From Frondihabitans sp. 762G35 (GTDB taxonomy: Bacteria; Actinomycetota; Actinomycetes; Actinomycetales; Microbacteriaceae): a DNA stretch of 64,000 bases. The stretch is taken from contig NZ_CP014619.1 in assembly GCF_002074055.1 (NCBI RefSeq), positions 2,823,002 to 2,887,001 of the forward strand, written 5' to 3'. Below the pieces are notes generated by a model. The model did no database searches and was not told the origin of the DNA. It was given only the letters and a program-made list of their open reading frames with translations. Each line of letters starts with the position of its first letter. Position 1 is the stretch's first letter. Below are positions 1-7,136 of the stretch, one piece after another. Made by a program: the position numbers and the translations under genes.

Positions 1-762
1 CACGGTCGCGTCGACGCCGGAGGAGTGCGCGGCCTCGGCGATCAGCCCGACGTCCTTCCGCAGGCCGTCGAGGGCGAACGAGGTCGGGTACTCGCGGGCC
101 AGCATCGCCGCCCCCTTGACGTGGGCGTAGGGGGTGTCGGACGCACCGCCCTCGATGGCGTCGAGGAAGAGCGAGGCGTCGAGCCCGAGCGCGCCCGCGA
201 GGGCGAGGGACTGCGCGGTCGCCGCGGTCACGCTCGCGACCCAGGCGTTGGCGGCGAGCTTCAGCGCCGTGGCGTTCCCGACCCGGTCGCCGGCGACGAC
301 CGTCTTGGAGCCCATCGCGTCGAGGACCGGCCGGGCCTTCTCGACGAGCGACGCGTCGCCGGAGACGAGCATCACGAGAGCGCCGGTCTCGGCGGGCTTC
401 TTCGTGCCGAGCATCATGGCGTCGACGAGCCCGACACCCTGCGACTCGGCCAGATGGGCGACGCGCGCCGTCCCGTCGAGGCCGATCGTGCTGGCCTGCA
501 GCCAGACGGCACCGCCCGCGACGCTGCCTGCGGCTTCGCCCAGCACACTGAGCACGGAGTCCGCGTCGAAGAGGATCGACAGCACGACCTCGGCACCGTC
601 GACGGCCTCGCCGGGTGTCGAGGCGACGGTCGCCCCCTCGGCTGCCAGTGCGTCGGCCTTGCCCGAGGAGCGGTTCCAGACGGCGACCTCGAAGCCCTCG
701 CGCAGGAGCACCCCCGCCACGCCCTGTCCCATGATTCCGAGTCCGAGGACTGCCACCTTCAT
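1..762 (-). CDS. NAD(P)-dependent oxidoreductase, 3-hydroxyisobutyrate dehydrogenase family (3' end outside window)
   Basis: The reading frame starts with ATG at 762 and is still open at position 1, so about 254 residues are visible; the family is usually near 290, so some 35 C-terminal residues are missing. The N-terminus carries a Rossmann nucleotide-binding loop (GLGIMGQG, residues 7-14). Further on, GNATALKLAANAW has the Gly..Lys...Asn pattern that holds the catalytic lysine in beta-hydroxyacid dehydrogenases. These enzymes oxidise or reduce small 3-hydroxy acids or imines with NAD(P) in the cytoplasm. The exact substrate cannot be read from sequence; imine reductase and glyoxylate reductase branches look alike. 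The start is preceded by GGAAGGAGA, a good ribosome site. Confidence 0.88.
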   Translation of the reverse strand, partial: MKVAVLGLGIMGQGVAGVLLREGFEVAVWNRSSGKADALAAEGATVASTPGEAVDGAEVVLSILFDADSVLSVLGEAAGSVAGGAVWLQASTIGLDGTARVAHLAESQGVGLVDAMMLGTKKPAETGALVMLVSGDASLVEKARPVLDAMGSKTVVAGDRVGNATALKLAANAWVASVTAATAQSLALAGALGLDASLFLDAIEGGASDTPYAHVKGAAMLAREYPTSFALDGLRKDVGLIAEAAHSSGVDATV

Positions 763-829
763 CTGCGGTCTCCTTCCGCGGCCGGAGCCGCACGTCCGGG
801 CCGGGAGAACTCGCCGGCCGTCCCCGACG

Positions 830-1168
830 CTACGCCCGCCGACCGGGACGCCGCCCGGGACGCCGCACCCCGCGACGAAGCCCCAGGGCGAGACCGACGG
901 CGGCTCCGAGAAGCGGCACCAGGAGTGTCCCGACACCGACCTCGACGGAGAGCCCGTCGGCCAGCGACCAGGCGCCCCGCAGGATGCCCGGAACCTGCAC
1001 CACCTCGGCCTCCCGCCCCCGGAGCAGCGCCGCGAGCACCCCGGCGAGGAGCACGTCGAGGCCGACCAGCAGCCCTGCCACCGCCCAGGCGGCCGCGGAG
1101 AGGATCGCGCGGAGCCGACCCGCGCTCATCGGCGAATGGGAGGTGGGAGCGGGAGGGAAGACGGTCAT
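830..1168 (-). CDS. small hypothetical membrane protein
   Basis: A 112-residue protein with hydrophobic stretches near residues 20-45 and 75-98, separated by a short polar loop, and a C-terminal tail very rich in arginine. This suggests two to three membrane passes with a positively charged cytoplasmic tail. I recognise no family. The ATG at 1168 lies about 27 nt after a likely transcription start; a second in-frame ATG (protein MSAGRLRA) lies at 1129, and neither has a clear ribosome site. It is transcribed divergently from the SDR gene at 1260 and shares a promoter region with it. Function unknown. Confidence 0.6.
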   Translation of the reverse strand: MTVFPPAPTSHSPMSAGRLRAILSAAAWAVAGLLVGLDVLLAGVLAALLRGREAEVVQVPGILRGAWSLADGLSVEVGVGTLLVPLLGAAVGLALGLRRGVRRPGRRPGRRA

Positions 1169-1201
1169 GGGATGCCTGTCGGTCGTGGAGGAGTCGTCGA
1201 T

Positions 1202-1253
1202 ATTTTACATTGTTCATTCGAGCATGGCCAGGGTCCGACCGACCGTCTAGGGT
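1202..1253. promoter_or_regulatory. Divergent promoters sharing one -35 element
   Basis: A palindromic TGGCCA at 1225-1230 can serve as -35 for both directions. To the right, 17 bp lead to TAGGGT (1248-1253), six bases before the GTG at 1260. To the left, 17 bp lead to TAAAAT (minus strand of 1202-1207), upstream of the small membrane protein. The tract 1199-1220 is unusually AT-rich for this genome. The layout is seen; use as a promoter is inferred. Confidence 0.45.
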
Positions 1254-1259
1254 GAGCGC

Positions 1260-2069
1260 GTGACCCTCTCGCCATCGTCCGGAACCCGCCGAACCGCCCT
1301 CGTCACGGGAGCGGGGAGCCCCACCGGGATCGGCTTCGCCGCGGCCCGAGCACTGGGCGAGGCGGGACTGGCCGTGATCCTGACCTCCACGACCTCGCGG
1401 ATCCAGGACCGCGTCGACGAGCTCCGAGCCGCGGGCATCACGGCCGAGGGGCACGTCGCTCGTCTCGACACCGAGACCGGCGTCGACGGGCTGTTCGCAG
1501 CCCTGACGTCCACGGACACCCCGAGCGCCGACCGCCCGATGCCGACCGTGCTCGTCAACAACGCCGGCATGGTCACCGTCGGCGACCCCGAGATGGAGAG
1601 CGGCGACATCCTCATCGATCCCGATCAGTGGAACCGCTCGCTCGCCTCCAACCTCACGAGCGCGTTCCTGGTGTCTCGCGCCGTCGTGCCCGCCATGCGG
1701 CGGGCGTCGTGGGGTCGCATCGTCACCGTCTCGAGCGTCACGGGGCCGGCCATGGCCTCCCGTTCGGACGTCGCCTACGCCGCCGCGAAGGCGGGGATGG
1801 TCGGGCTCACGCGCGCCCTCGCCGTCGACGAGGCCCCGCACGGGATCACGGCGAACGCCGTCGCGCCCGGCTGGATCGCCACCGGCTCGCAGACTCCCGG
1901 CGAGGCCGAGGAGGGACTCCTCGTCCCGGTCGGCCGGAGCGGCACCGCCGACGAGATCGCCTCCGCCATCGCCTGGCTGGCCTCCCCCGGCGCGTCGTAC
2001 ATCACCGGACAGGTGCTCGTCGTCGACGGCGGCAATAGCGTGGCCGAGGAGCGACGCTTCCGTCCCTGA
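1260..2069 (+). CDS. SDR family NAD(P)-dependent oxidoreductase
   Basis: A 269-residue short-chain dehydrogenase/reductase. It shows the glycine-rich cofactor loop (TGAGSPTGIG, near residue 17), the NNAG motif (near residue 100), the catalytic Ser (VSSVTG) and the YAAAK Tyr/Lys pair, then the PG turn after the active site. The C-terminal region ends with the usual ITGQVLVVDGG. Such enzymes catalyse NAD(P)-linked carbonyl/alcohol conversions; FabG-like 3-oxoacyl reductases are the closest general type, but the substrate is unknown. The GTG start at 1260 lies six bases after a TAGGGT -10 box, so the transcript is probably leaderless. Confidence 0.88.
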   Translation: MTLSPSSGTRRTALVTGAGSPTGIGFAAARALGEAGLAVILTSTTSRIQDRVDELRAAGITAEGHVARLDTETGVDGLFAALTSTDTPSADRPMPTVLVNNAGMVTVGDPEMESGDILIDPDQWNRSLASNLTSAFLVSRAVVPAMRRASWGRIVTVSSVTGPAMASRSDVAYAAAKAGMVGLTRALAVDEAPHGITANAVAPGWIATGSQTPGEAEEGLLVPVGRSGTADEIASAIAWLASPGASYITGQVLVVDGGNSVAEERRFRP

Positions 2070-2102
2070 TCCTGCGGGCCCCGTCGCGGTGCCGCTTTGT
2101 CA

Positions 2103-2128
2103 ACCCCGCGCGCCACTCTGCGCGGGGT
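2103..2128 (+). terminator. Hairpin after the SDR gene
   Basis: Perfect 9-bp arms ACCCCGCGC (2103-2111) and GCGCGGGGT (2120-2128) with an 8-base loop, between two plus-strand genes. There is no T-run, as is common for actinobacterial terminators. Confidence 0.45.
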
Positions 2129-2154
2129 CGCCGAGGGTGGCGCACGGTGGAGCG

Positions 2155-3042
2155 ATGAGCCAATACGACAAGAAGGATCCGATCAGCCTCTACCCGGCGC
2201 CGCCGTTCCCGAAGCAGGAGCAGTCGCTCCCCGGTGCGGCCTGGAAGATGGACCCCAAGCCCGACCACGGGGAGACGAGCTACGTCGGTCTCGGGCGCCT
2301 CGAGGGCTTCCGCGGCGTGGTGACCGGCGCCGACTCCGGGATCGGCCGCGCCGCGGCGATCGCCCTGGCGCGCGAGGGCGCCGACCTCGTCCTCTCCTAC
2401 CTCCCCGACGAGCAGACCGACGCCGAGGAGGTCCGCGATCTGCTCGTCTCAGAGGGCCGCAAAGCGGTCCTGGTCCCCGGCGACATCTCCGACGAGGCGT
2501 ACTGCCGCGATCTCATCAGGAGGGCCGTCGAGGAGCTCGGCGGCCTCGACACGCTCGTGATGGTGGCGGGCAGGATGGAGAGCAACGACGACATCCTCAC
2601 CCTGACCACCGAGGCGGTCGACTCCACCATCAAGACCAACGTCTACTCGCTCTTCTGGCTCTGCCAGGCCGCGATCCCGCACCTGGAACCCGGCTCCAGC
2701 ATCGTGACGACGGGCTCGATCCAGGGCGCGCAGCCCTCCCCCGACAAGATCGACTACGCGCTGACGAAGGGCGCCATCGGCGTCTTCACCGCCGCTCTCG
2801 CGCAGCAGCTCGCCCCCAAGGGCATCCGCGTGAACTCGGTGGCTCCCGGACCGGTGTGGACGCCGCTCCAGCCGGGCTCCGACGACGCGGAGACGGTGTC
2901 GACCTTCGGCGAGCAGGCGCCGTTCAAGCGCCCGGGTCAGCCCGCGGAGCTCGCGGCCGCCTACGTGCACCTCGTCAGCCCCGAGTCGAGCTACACCTCG
3001 GGATCGACGATCACCATCGCCGGGGCCACCCCGGCCTTCTGA
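2155..3042 (+). CDS. SDR family oxidoreductase, general-stress-protein-39 (YdaD) type
   Basis: A 295-residue SDR with an N-terminal extension of about 40 residues before the dehydrogenase fold (polar, with PAPPFPKQEQ and an LPGAAWKMDPKPDHGE segment). This extension marks the GSP39/YdaD/YhxC subgroup. The cofactor loop is TGADSGIG. The usual NNAG is replaced by VMVAGR. The catalytic set is Ser in TTGSIQG and YALTK. It ends TSGSTITIAGATPAF. Relatives are induced by general stress in Bacillus; the physiological substrate is not established. The ATG at 2155 follows GGTGGAG. It is separated from the previous SDR gene by a hairpin and is probably transcribed separately. Confidence 0.87.
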   Translation: MSQYDKKDPISLYPAPPFPKQEQSLPGAAWKMDPKPDHGETSYVGLGRLEGFRGVVTGADSGIGRAAAIALAREGADLVLSYLPDEQTDAEEVRDLLVSEGRKAVLVPGDISDEAYCRDLIRRAVEELGGLDTLVMVAGRMESNDDILTLTTEAVDSTIKTNVYSLFWLCQAAIPHLEPGSSIVTTGSIQGAQPSPDKIDYALTKGAIGVFTAALAQQLAPKGIRVNSVAPGPVWTPLQPGSDDAETVSTFGEQAPFKRPGQPAELAAAYVHLVSPESSYTSGSTITIAGATPAF

Positions 3043-3087
3043 TCGTCCGGGGGGCGGCGCCGCGTCAGCGTCGCCGCCCCCGTCATC

Positions 3088-3093
3088 TAGGCT
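3088..3093 (+). promoter_or_regulatory. -10 box of a probable leaderless gene
   Basis: TAGGCT, followed by nine bases and the GTG at 3103. There is no Shine-Dalgarno sequence in front of this GTG. Confidence 0.4.
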
Positions 3094-3102
3094 TCTCTCT
3101 TC

Positions 3103-3477
3103 GTGAGCACTCGTCAACGTCGCGCCTCCACGGCCGTGTCCATCGGAGTCGTCGCCGCCCTGGCCGCGACCCTCACCGGCTGCGGGGAGGGCAGCGGCGT
3201 CAACTCCGACTACGCGCAGATCTGCCGCGACAACTCGACGGCGAAGAGGCTGCCCGACGACGACTGCAACAACCACGCCGGTGGCGCCGGCTGGTACTTC
3301 CTGCCCCTGGCGAACCGCGGGAACACCGCCGTCCCCGCCGTCGGCGAGCGGGCCTCCGGAGGCGTCACGAGTTTGCCCGCGGGGAAGACCGGAGCCACGG
3401 GAGTGTCCTCGAAGGGCGGGGCGGTCTCACGCGGAGGATTCGGCGGCTCCGGCTCCGAGGGCGGATTCGGCGGCTGA
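3103..3477 (+). CDS. YgiB-like small lipoprotein
   Basis: A 124-residue protein with a basic N-terminus, a hydrophobic stretch and the lipobox LTGC (Cys at residue 27), so it is predicted to be lipidated outside the membrane. It then has a DDDC segment, WYFLPLAN, and a low-complexity tail GAVSRGGFGGSGSEGGFGG. The SRGGFG tail resembles the end of Escherichia coli YgiB, and as in E. coli the next gene is a ygiC homologue, overlapping by one base (TGATG). Function unknown; the pairing suggests it works with the ATP-grasp enzyme, or with whatever that enzyme modifies, at the cell envelope. The GTG start fits a leaderless transcript. Confidence 0.72.
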   Translation: MSTRQRRASTAVSIGVVAALAATLTGCGEGSGVNSDYAQICRDNSTAKRLPDDDCNNHAGGAGWYFLPLANRGNTAVPAVGERASGGVTSLPAGKTGATGVSSKGGAVSRGGFGGSGSEGGFGG

Positions 3478-4781
3478 TGCGACGTCTCGAACTGGCACCG
3501 CGCGTCGACTGGGAGCGGAAGATCCAGCAGACCGGCCTGATCTATTCGCGCTCGACCCGCGACGATGGCACGGTCAGCGACTACTGGAACGACGGAGCCG
3601 CCTACACGTTCACGCTCGCCGAGGTCGAGTCGCTGGAGCGGCAGACCGAGCGGCTGCACGGCATGTGCCTCGAGGCGGCTCGCTACCTGGCGTCCGGCGA
3701 CCTCGGCACCCTGGGTCTCCGGCGCGAGGCCTTCGAACTCGCCGCGTGGTCGCTCCGGCGGGACGAGCCCGACCTCTACGGCCGGTTCGACCTCGCCTAC
3801 GCCGGCGACGGCTCCCCCGCGAAGATGCTCGAGTACAACGGCGACACCCCCACCGGCCTGATCGAGGCGTCCGTCACGCAGTGGCACTGGCTCCGCGAGC
3901 GGGTGGCCGCGGGCGACCTCGACGAGGGGACCGACCAGTGGAACGGGATCCACGAGGCGCTCGTGCGGCGCTGGCGGGTGCTCCTGCACCGCTCGCTGTC
4001 CGAGGGGCAGGGCGGCAGGATCTTCGTGGCCCACTCCGACCTCGACACCCACGGAGAGGACTGGGACACCGTCGCGTATCTGCGCGACCTCGCCGGGGAG
4101 GCCGGCTGGGAGCACACCGGCATCGAGATGAAGGACATCGGCTGGCACGCCGGCGAGAGGTCGTTCGTCGGCATGCCGGAGCCGGTCGGCTCGTCGCGCA
4201 GCCTCTTCGCGGTCGCCGGCGACGAACCGGAAACGCAGTACCCGCTCATCCGCAGCATCTTCAAGCTCTATCCGTGGGAGGACCTCGTCGGGGGTGACGA
4301 CCGCGCGTCCGGGGATCAGGAGTTCGGCGACTTCCTCGTCCGGGACCGCGATCGGGTCGGGCGCTGGTACGAGCCGGCGTGGAAGATGTTCCTGTCGAAC
4401 AAGCTCCTCCTCGTCGCCCTGTGGCGCCTGTACCCGGGGCACGAGAACCTGCTGCCGTCGTTCGCGGACGGACCGAACGGCATGACCGACTACGTGGTGA
4501 AACCGGTCTTCGGCCGCGAGGGCGACGGGATCAGCGTCCACCGCGCGGACGGCAGCGTCGTCGCGAGCCCGCACGAGTACCGGCGGGCGGGGACCTCCGG
4601 CGAGCGCGTCTGGCAGCGGTACCACGAGCTTCCCGACTTCCCGGGCGGCGCGGGGAGCAACCACCCCGTCCTCGGCAGCTGGGTCGTCGACGGGACGGCG
4701 TTCGGGGTGGGTATCCGGGAGTCGGACGGCCCGATCACCGACTACTACTGCCGCTTCGTGCCGAACGTCATCGAGGGCTAG
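3477..4781 (+). CDS. Glutathionylspermidine synthase-like ATP-grasp protein (YgiC type)
   Basis: A 434-residue homologue of the synthetase half of glutathionylspermidine synthase, as in E. coli YgiC/YjfC. Family marks include LEYNGDTPTGLIEAS (near residue 118), DLDTHGEDWDT, FKLYPWEDL and the ATP-grasp nucleotide part with SNKLLL, KPVFGREGDGI and the final DYYCRFVPNVIEG. The family ligates an amine to a carboxylate using ATP. Actinobacteria lack glutathione, so the substrate must be something else, possibly a peptide or polyamine (inference). Translation is coupled to the lipoprotein gene through TGATG. It converges with lysE-like 30 bp downstream. Confidence 0.82.
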   Translation: MRRLELAPRVDWERKIQQTGLIYSRSTRDDGTVSDYWNDGAAYTFTLAEVESLERQTERLHGMCLEAARYLASGDLGTLGLRREAFELAAWSLRRDEPDLYGRFDLAYAGDGSPAKMLEYNGDTPTGLIEASVTQWHWLRERVAAGDLDEGTDQWNGIHEALVRRWRVLLHRSLSEGQGGRIFVAHSDLDTHGEDWDTVAYLRDLAGEAGWEHTGIEMKDIGWHAGERSFVGMPEPVGSSRSLFAVAGDEPETQYPLIRSIFKLYPWEDLVGGDDRASGDQEFGDFLVRDRDRVGRWYEPAWKMFLSNKLLLVALWRLYPGHENLLPSFADGPNGMTDYVVKPVFGREGDGISVHRADGSVVASPHEYRRAGTSGERVWQRYHELPDFPGGAGSNHPVLGSWVVDGTAFGVGIRESDGPITDYYCRFVPNVIEG

Positions 4782-4811
4782 GGCGGCTCGCTCTCCGGCG
4801 TCCGGTCGGTG

Positions 4812-5450
4812 TCAGCTCTTGTGTCCGGTGAGAGCGAGCGCCCCGCCGAGCCCGATCATCACCACGCCGCCGCCCGCGGACATCCGCGAGAGGCGCTTCG
4901 GGCTGCGGGCGAACCACCCGCGGGCCGTCCCGGCGACGAGCGCCCAGGTGCCGTCGCTGAGGAGGGCGATGACGAAGAAGATCGCGCCGAGGGTCGCGAG
5001 CTGGAGCGGGATTGAGCCGGCGTCGTACCGGACGAACTGCGGCAGGACGGCCACGAAGAACACGATGGTCTTCGGGTTCGAGACGCCCACGAAGAACCCC
5101 TGGCGCAGGAGCCGCAGGGTCGACGGGCTCGCACCGCGCTCGGTCACGACCTCGGTGCGATCGGACCGGTGCTGGATGGTCTGCACCCCCAGGTAGACGA
5201 GGTACACGGCCCCGATGATCTTCACGACGGTGAAGACGACGAGCGACTCCGCCACGATCGCACCGACCCCGAGAGAGACCGCCGCGATCGCCGGGACCAT
5301 GCCGAGCGCGTTCCCGAAGACGCTGAGGACACCTCCGCGGCGCCCGAGCGAGAGCGACCGGCCGATGACGAAGAGGACGCTCGGCCCGGGCAGGATGATG
5401 AGGGCGAAGGCCGCGAGCGCGAAGGCACCGGCGTTGGTCAGCGGTAGCAC
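4812..5450 (-). CDS. LysE/RhtB family translocator
   Basis: A 212-residue membrane protein with about six hydrophobic segments. The N-terminus contains LIILPGPSVLFVIGRSLSLGRRGGV, matching the Pro-Gly-Pro signature of LysE/RhtB exporters, and a later GFFVGVSNPKTIVFFVAVLPQF segment with the Asn-Pro-Lys motif. These proteins export amino acids or homoserine lactone-like compounds by proton antiport; the cargo is not predictable. GTG start at 5450 preceded by GGGGAGG. Confidence 0.87.
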   Translation of the reverse strand: MLPLTNAGAFALAAFALIILPGPSVLFVIGRSLSLGRRGGVLSVFGNALGMVPAIAAVSLGVGAIVAESLVVFTVVKIIGAVYLVYLGVQTIQHRSDRTEVVTERGASPSTLRLLRQGFFVGVSNPKTIVFFVAVLPQFVRYDAGSIPLQLATLGAIFFVIALLSDGTWALVAGTARGWFARSPKRLSRMSAGGGVVMIGLGGALALTGHKS

Positions 5451-5481
5451 GAGGGCCTCCCCGCTCCGGGCGGCGTCGTCA

Positions 5482-5727
5482 TCACGGGCGGAACGTCCGG
5501 AGTCGGTTCTCGATCGCCGACGTCCTGTCGCCGACGAGGTACCACGCGAGCGGCCCCAGGAAGGGCATCAGCACAATCCCGACGAGCCACACGAGCCGGG
5601 CCGTCTCGCTGATCCCCCGGTCTCGATAGGCACGCACGAACGCGATCACGACGAAGAGCGCGTAGGCGATCAGGACGATCGCGGTGACGACGACGGCCGC
5701 CACGGGGCCCCATATATCTGCGTTCAC
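5482..5727 (-). CDS. PLD nuclease N-terminal (PLDc_N) small membrane protein
   Basis: An 81-residue protein with two transmembrane helices (about residues 7-30 and 43-62) and the short motif WLVGIVLMPFLGPLAWYLVG that typifies the PLDc_N domain. In larger proteins this domain sits before phospholipase-D-type cardiolipin synthases; stand-alone versions are common in actinobacteria and of unknown role. Start GTG at 5727 after GGAG. Confidence 0.75.
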   Translation of the reverse strand: MNADIWGPVAAVVVTAIVLIAYALFVVIAFVRAYRDRGISETARLVWLVGIVLMPFLGPLAWYLVGDRTSAIENRLRTFRP

Positions 5728-5783
5728 GGTCCGGCTCCTCCCTCGCGCCGTGCGGCCGTCGTGGCCGGGCGTGGCCCATCATT

Positions 5784-6554
5784 TCACATTCGACCGCTGG
5801 GTGGCGAGGTGAGACGGTAGACCGACACGTGGCTCCTGGAGTCCGCCGTGAAAGGGCTGCGGTCCCAATCCGCCCAGCGCGACTCCCGCTCGAAGCCGGC
5901 GAGACGAGCCATGAGGTCGAGCTCGCTCGGCCAGACGTAGCGGTGCGGCGTGCGCTCGATCCGGGCCTCGCGGCCGTCGGCCAGGTCGGGGCCGAATAGG
6001 ACGTGGTGCGAGACGACGTGCTGATTCAGGGTGTCGTAGCTGTCGACCAGCAGGTAACCGGGCTCGGCGACCTCGACGGTGCCGCCGTGCCCCGGTGGGA
6101 GCGAACGCAGCTGAGGCACCCAGAGCTCGACCACGAAGCTCCCGCCGGGTCGGAGGTGGCGCGCTGCATTCTGGAAGCAGCGGACCTGGGCATCCTGGTC
6201 GAGGAGGTTCGCGATCGTGTTGAAGACGAGGACGACGAGGGCGAAGCCGGTGCCCGCGTCGGCGGTCGTCATGTCGCCCTGGACCACCGGCAGCCGGTCG
6301 GCGTCGACCTTGGTGCGGAGGCGGGCGATCATCGCGTGCGAGAGCTCGATTCCGGACACCGGGACGCCGGCATCGAGGAGGGGCACGGCGACGCGTCCCG
6401 TCCCGACGGCGAACTCCAGGGCCTGGCCTCCCGCGGCGAGGTCGGCCAGGACCTCCACCGTCGGCCCGAGGACCTCGGGAGAGAACATGCCGACGCCGGG
6501 GGTGTCGTAGTGCGCGGCCGCGTCGTCGTCCCAGAGCTGCTGTTGATCGACCAT
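5784..6554 (-). CDS. Class I SAM-dependent methyltransferase
   Basis: A 256-residue Rossmann-fold methyltransferase. Motif I is LEFAVGTGRVAVPLL (near residue 45), followed by GIELSHAMI (acidic residue binding the SAM ribose), VVQGDM and an ALVVLVFNTIANL segment, then the HLRPGGSFVVELW strand. The fold binds S-adenosylmethionine in the cytosol; the methyl acceptor is unknown. Such free-standing copies usually act on small molecules. Confidence 0.82.
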   Translation of the reverse strand: MVDQQQLWDDDAAAHYDTPGVGMFSPEVLGPTVEVLADLAAGGQALEFAVGTGRVAVPLLDAGVPVSGIELSHAMIARLRTKVDADRLPVVQGDMTTADAGTGFALVVLVFNTIANLLDQDAQVRCFQNAARHLRPGGSFVVELWVPQLRSLPPGHGGTVEVAEPGYLLVDSYDTLNQHVVSHHVLFGPDLADGREARIERTPHRYVWPSELDLMARLAGFERESRWADWDRSPFTADSRSHVSVYRLTSPPSGRM

Positions 6555-6618
6555 GCCAGCATCCTCTCGGAGCCGCTCGGTCGGCGCAACGCTCCGCTGG
6601 CCGGCGCACCCGCAGCCC

Positions 6619-7125
6619 TCAGGCCAGCGGCTTGGCGAATCTCAGGTAGCTGATCTCCTCCAGGTCGCCGTCGAGATCGAAGAGGGGCTCGTAGCCGAGG
6701 GCGAGGTAGAGGCCGAGGGCCTCGGGCTGCCGCGCCCCGGTGGTGAGGCGGGCCGTGCGGTAGCCGCGGCTCCGGGCCTCGGCCTCGAGTTCGTCCATGA
6801 CGCGGCGCGCGAGGCCGCGACGGCGGTGGTCGGGGTGGGTCCAGACGCGCTTCATCTCGGCGGTGTCGGCGTCGAGCCGGAGGAACGCCCCGCCCGCCAC
6901 GGCGCGGCCCGAGGCCCGCAGGATGAGGAAGGCCCCTCCGCTCGCGGGCGCGAACAGCTCGGCGGGGTAGCGGCCGAGCTCGGCCGACGAGGGGACGCCG
7001 TCGGTGGGTTCGTAGCGCTCGTCGTAATCGCGGGCGAGGTCGTCGACGAGGGGTCGGGCGAGAGCGGAGTCGGGAGTGGTCCAGACCGACTCGGGGTCGG
7101 CCCACGGCTCCGGAACGGCGGACAC
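6619..7125 (-). CDS. GNAT family N-acetyltransferase
   Basis: A 168-residue GNAT protein. The acetyl-CoA pyrophosphate loop is visible in HPDHRRRGLARRVMDELEAEA (about residues 105-125), followed by the strand TARLTTGARQPEALGLYLALGYE typical of motif B. Substrate unknown. The GTG at 7125 is preceded by GAGAGG seven bases upstream. It lies 11 bp downstream of recQ, on the same strand, and may be co-transcribed with it. Confidence 0.82.
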   Translation of the reverse strand: MSAVPEPWADPESVWTTPDSALARPLVDDLARDYDERYEPTDGVPSSAELGRYPAELFAPASGGAFLILRASGRAVAGGAFLRLDADTAEMKRVWTHPDHRRRGLARRVMDELEAEARSRGYRTARLTTGARQPEALGLYLALGYEPLFDLDGDLEEISYLRFAKPLA

Positions 7126-7136
7126 GGCGCGACCTC

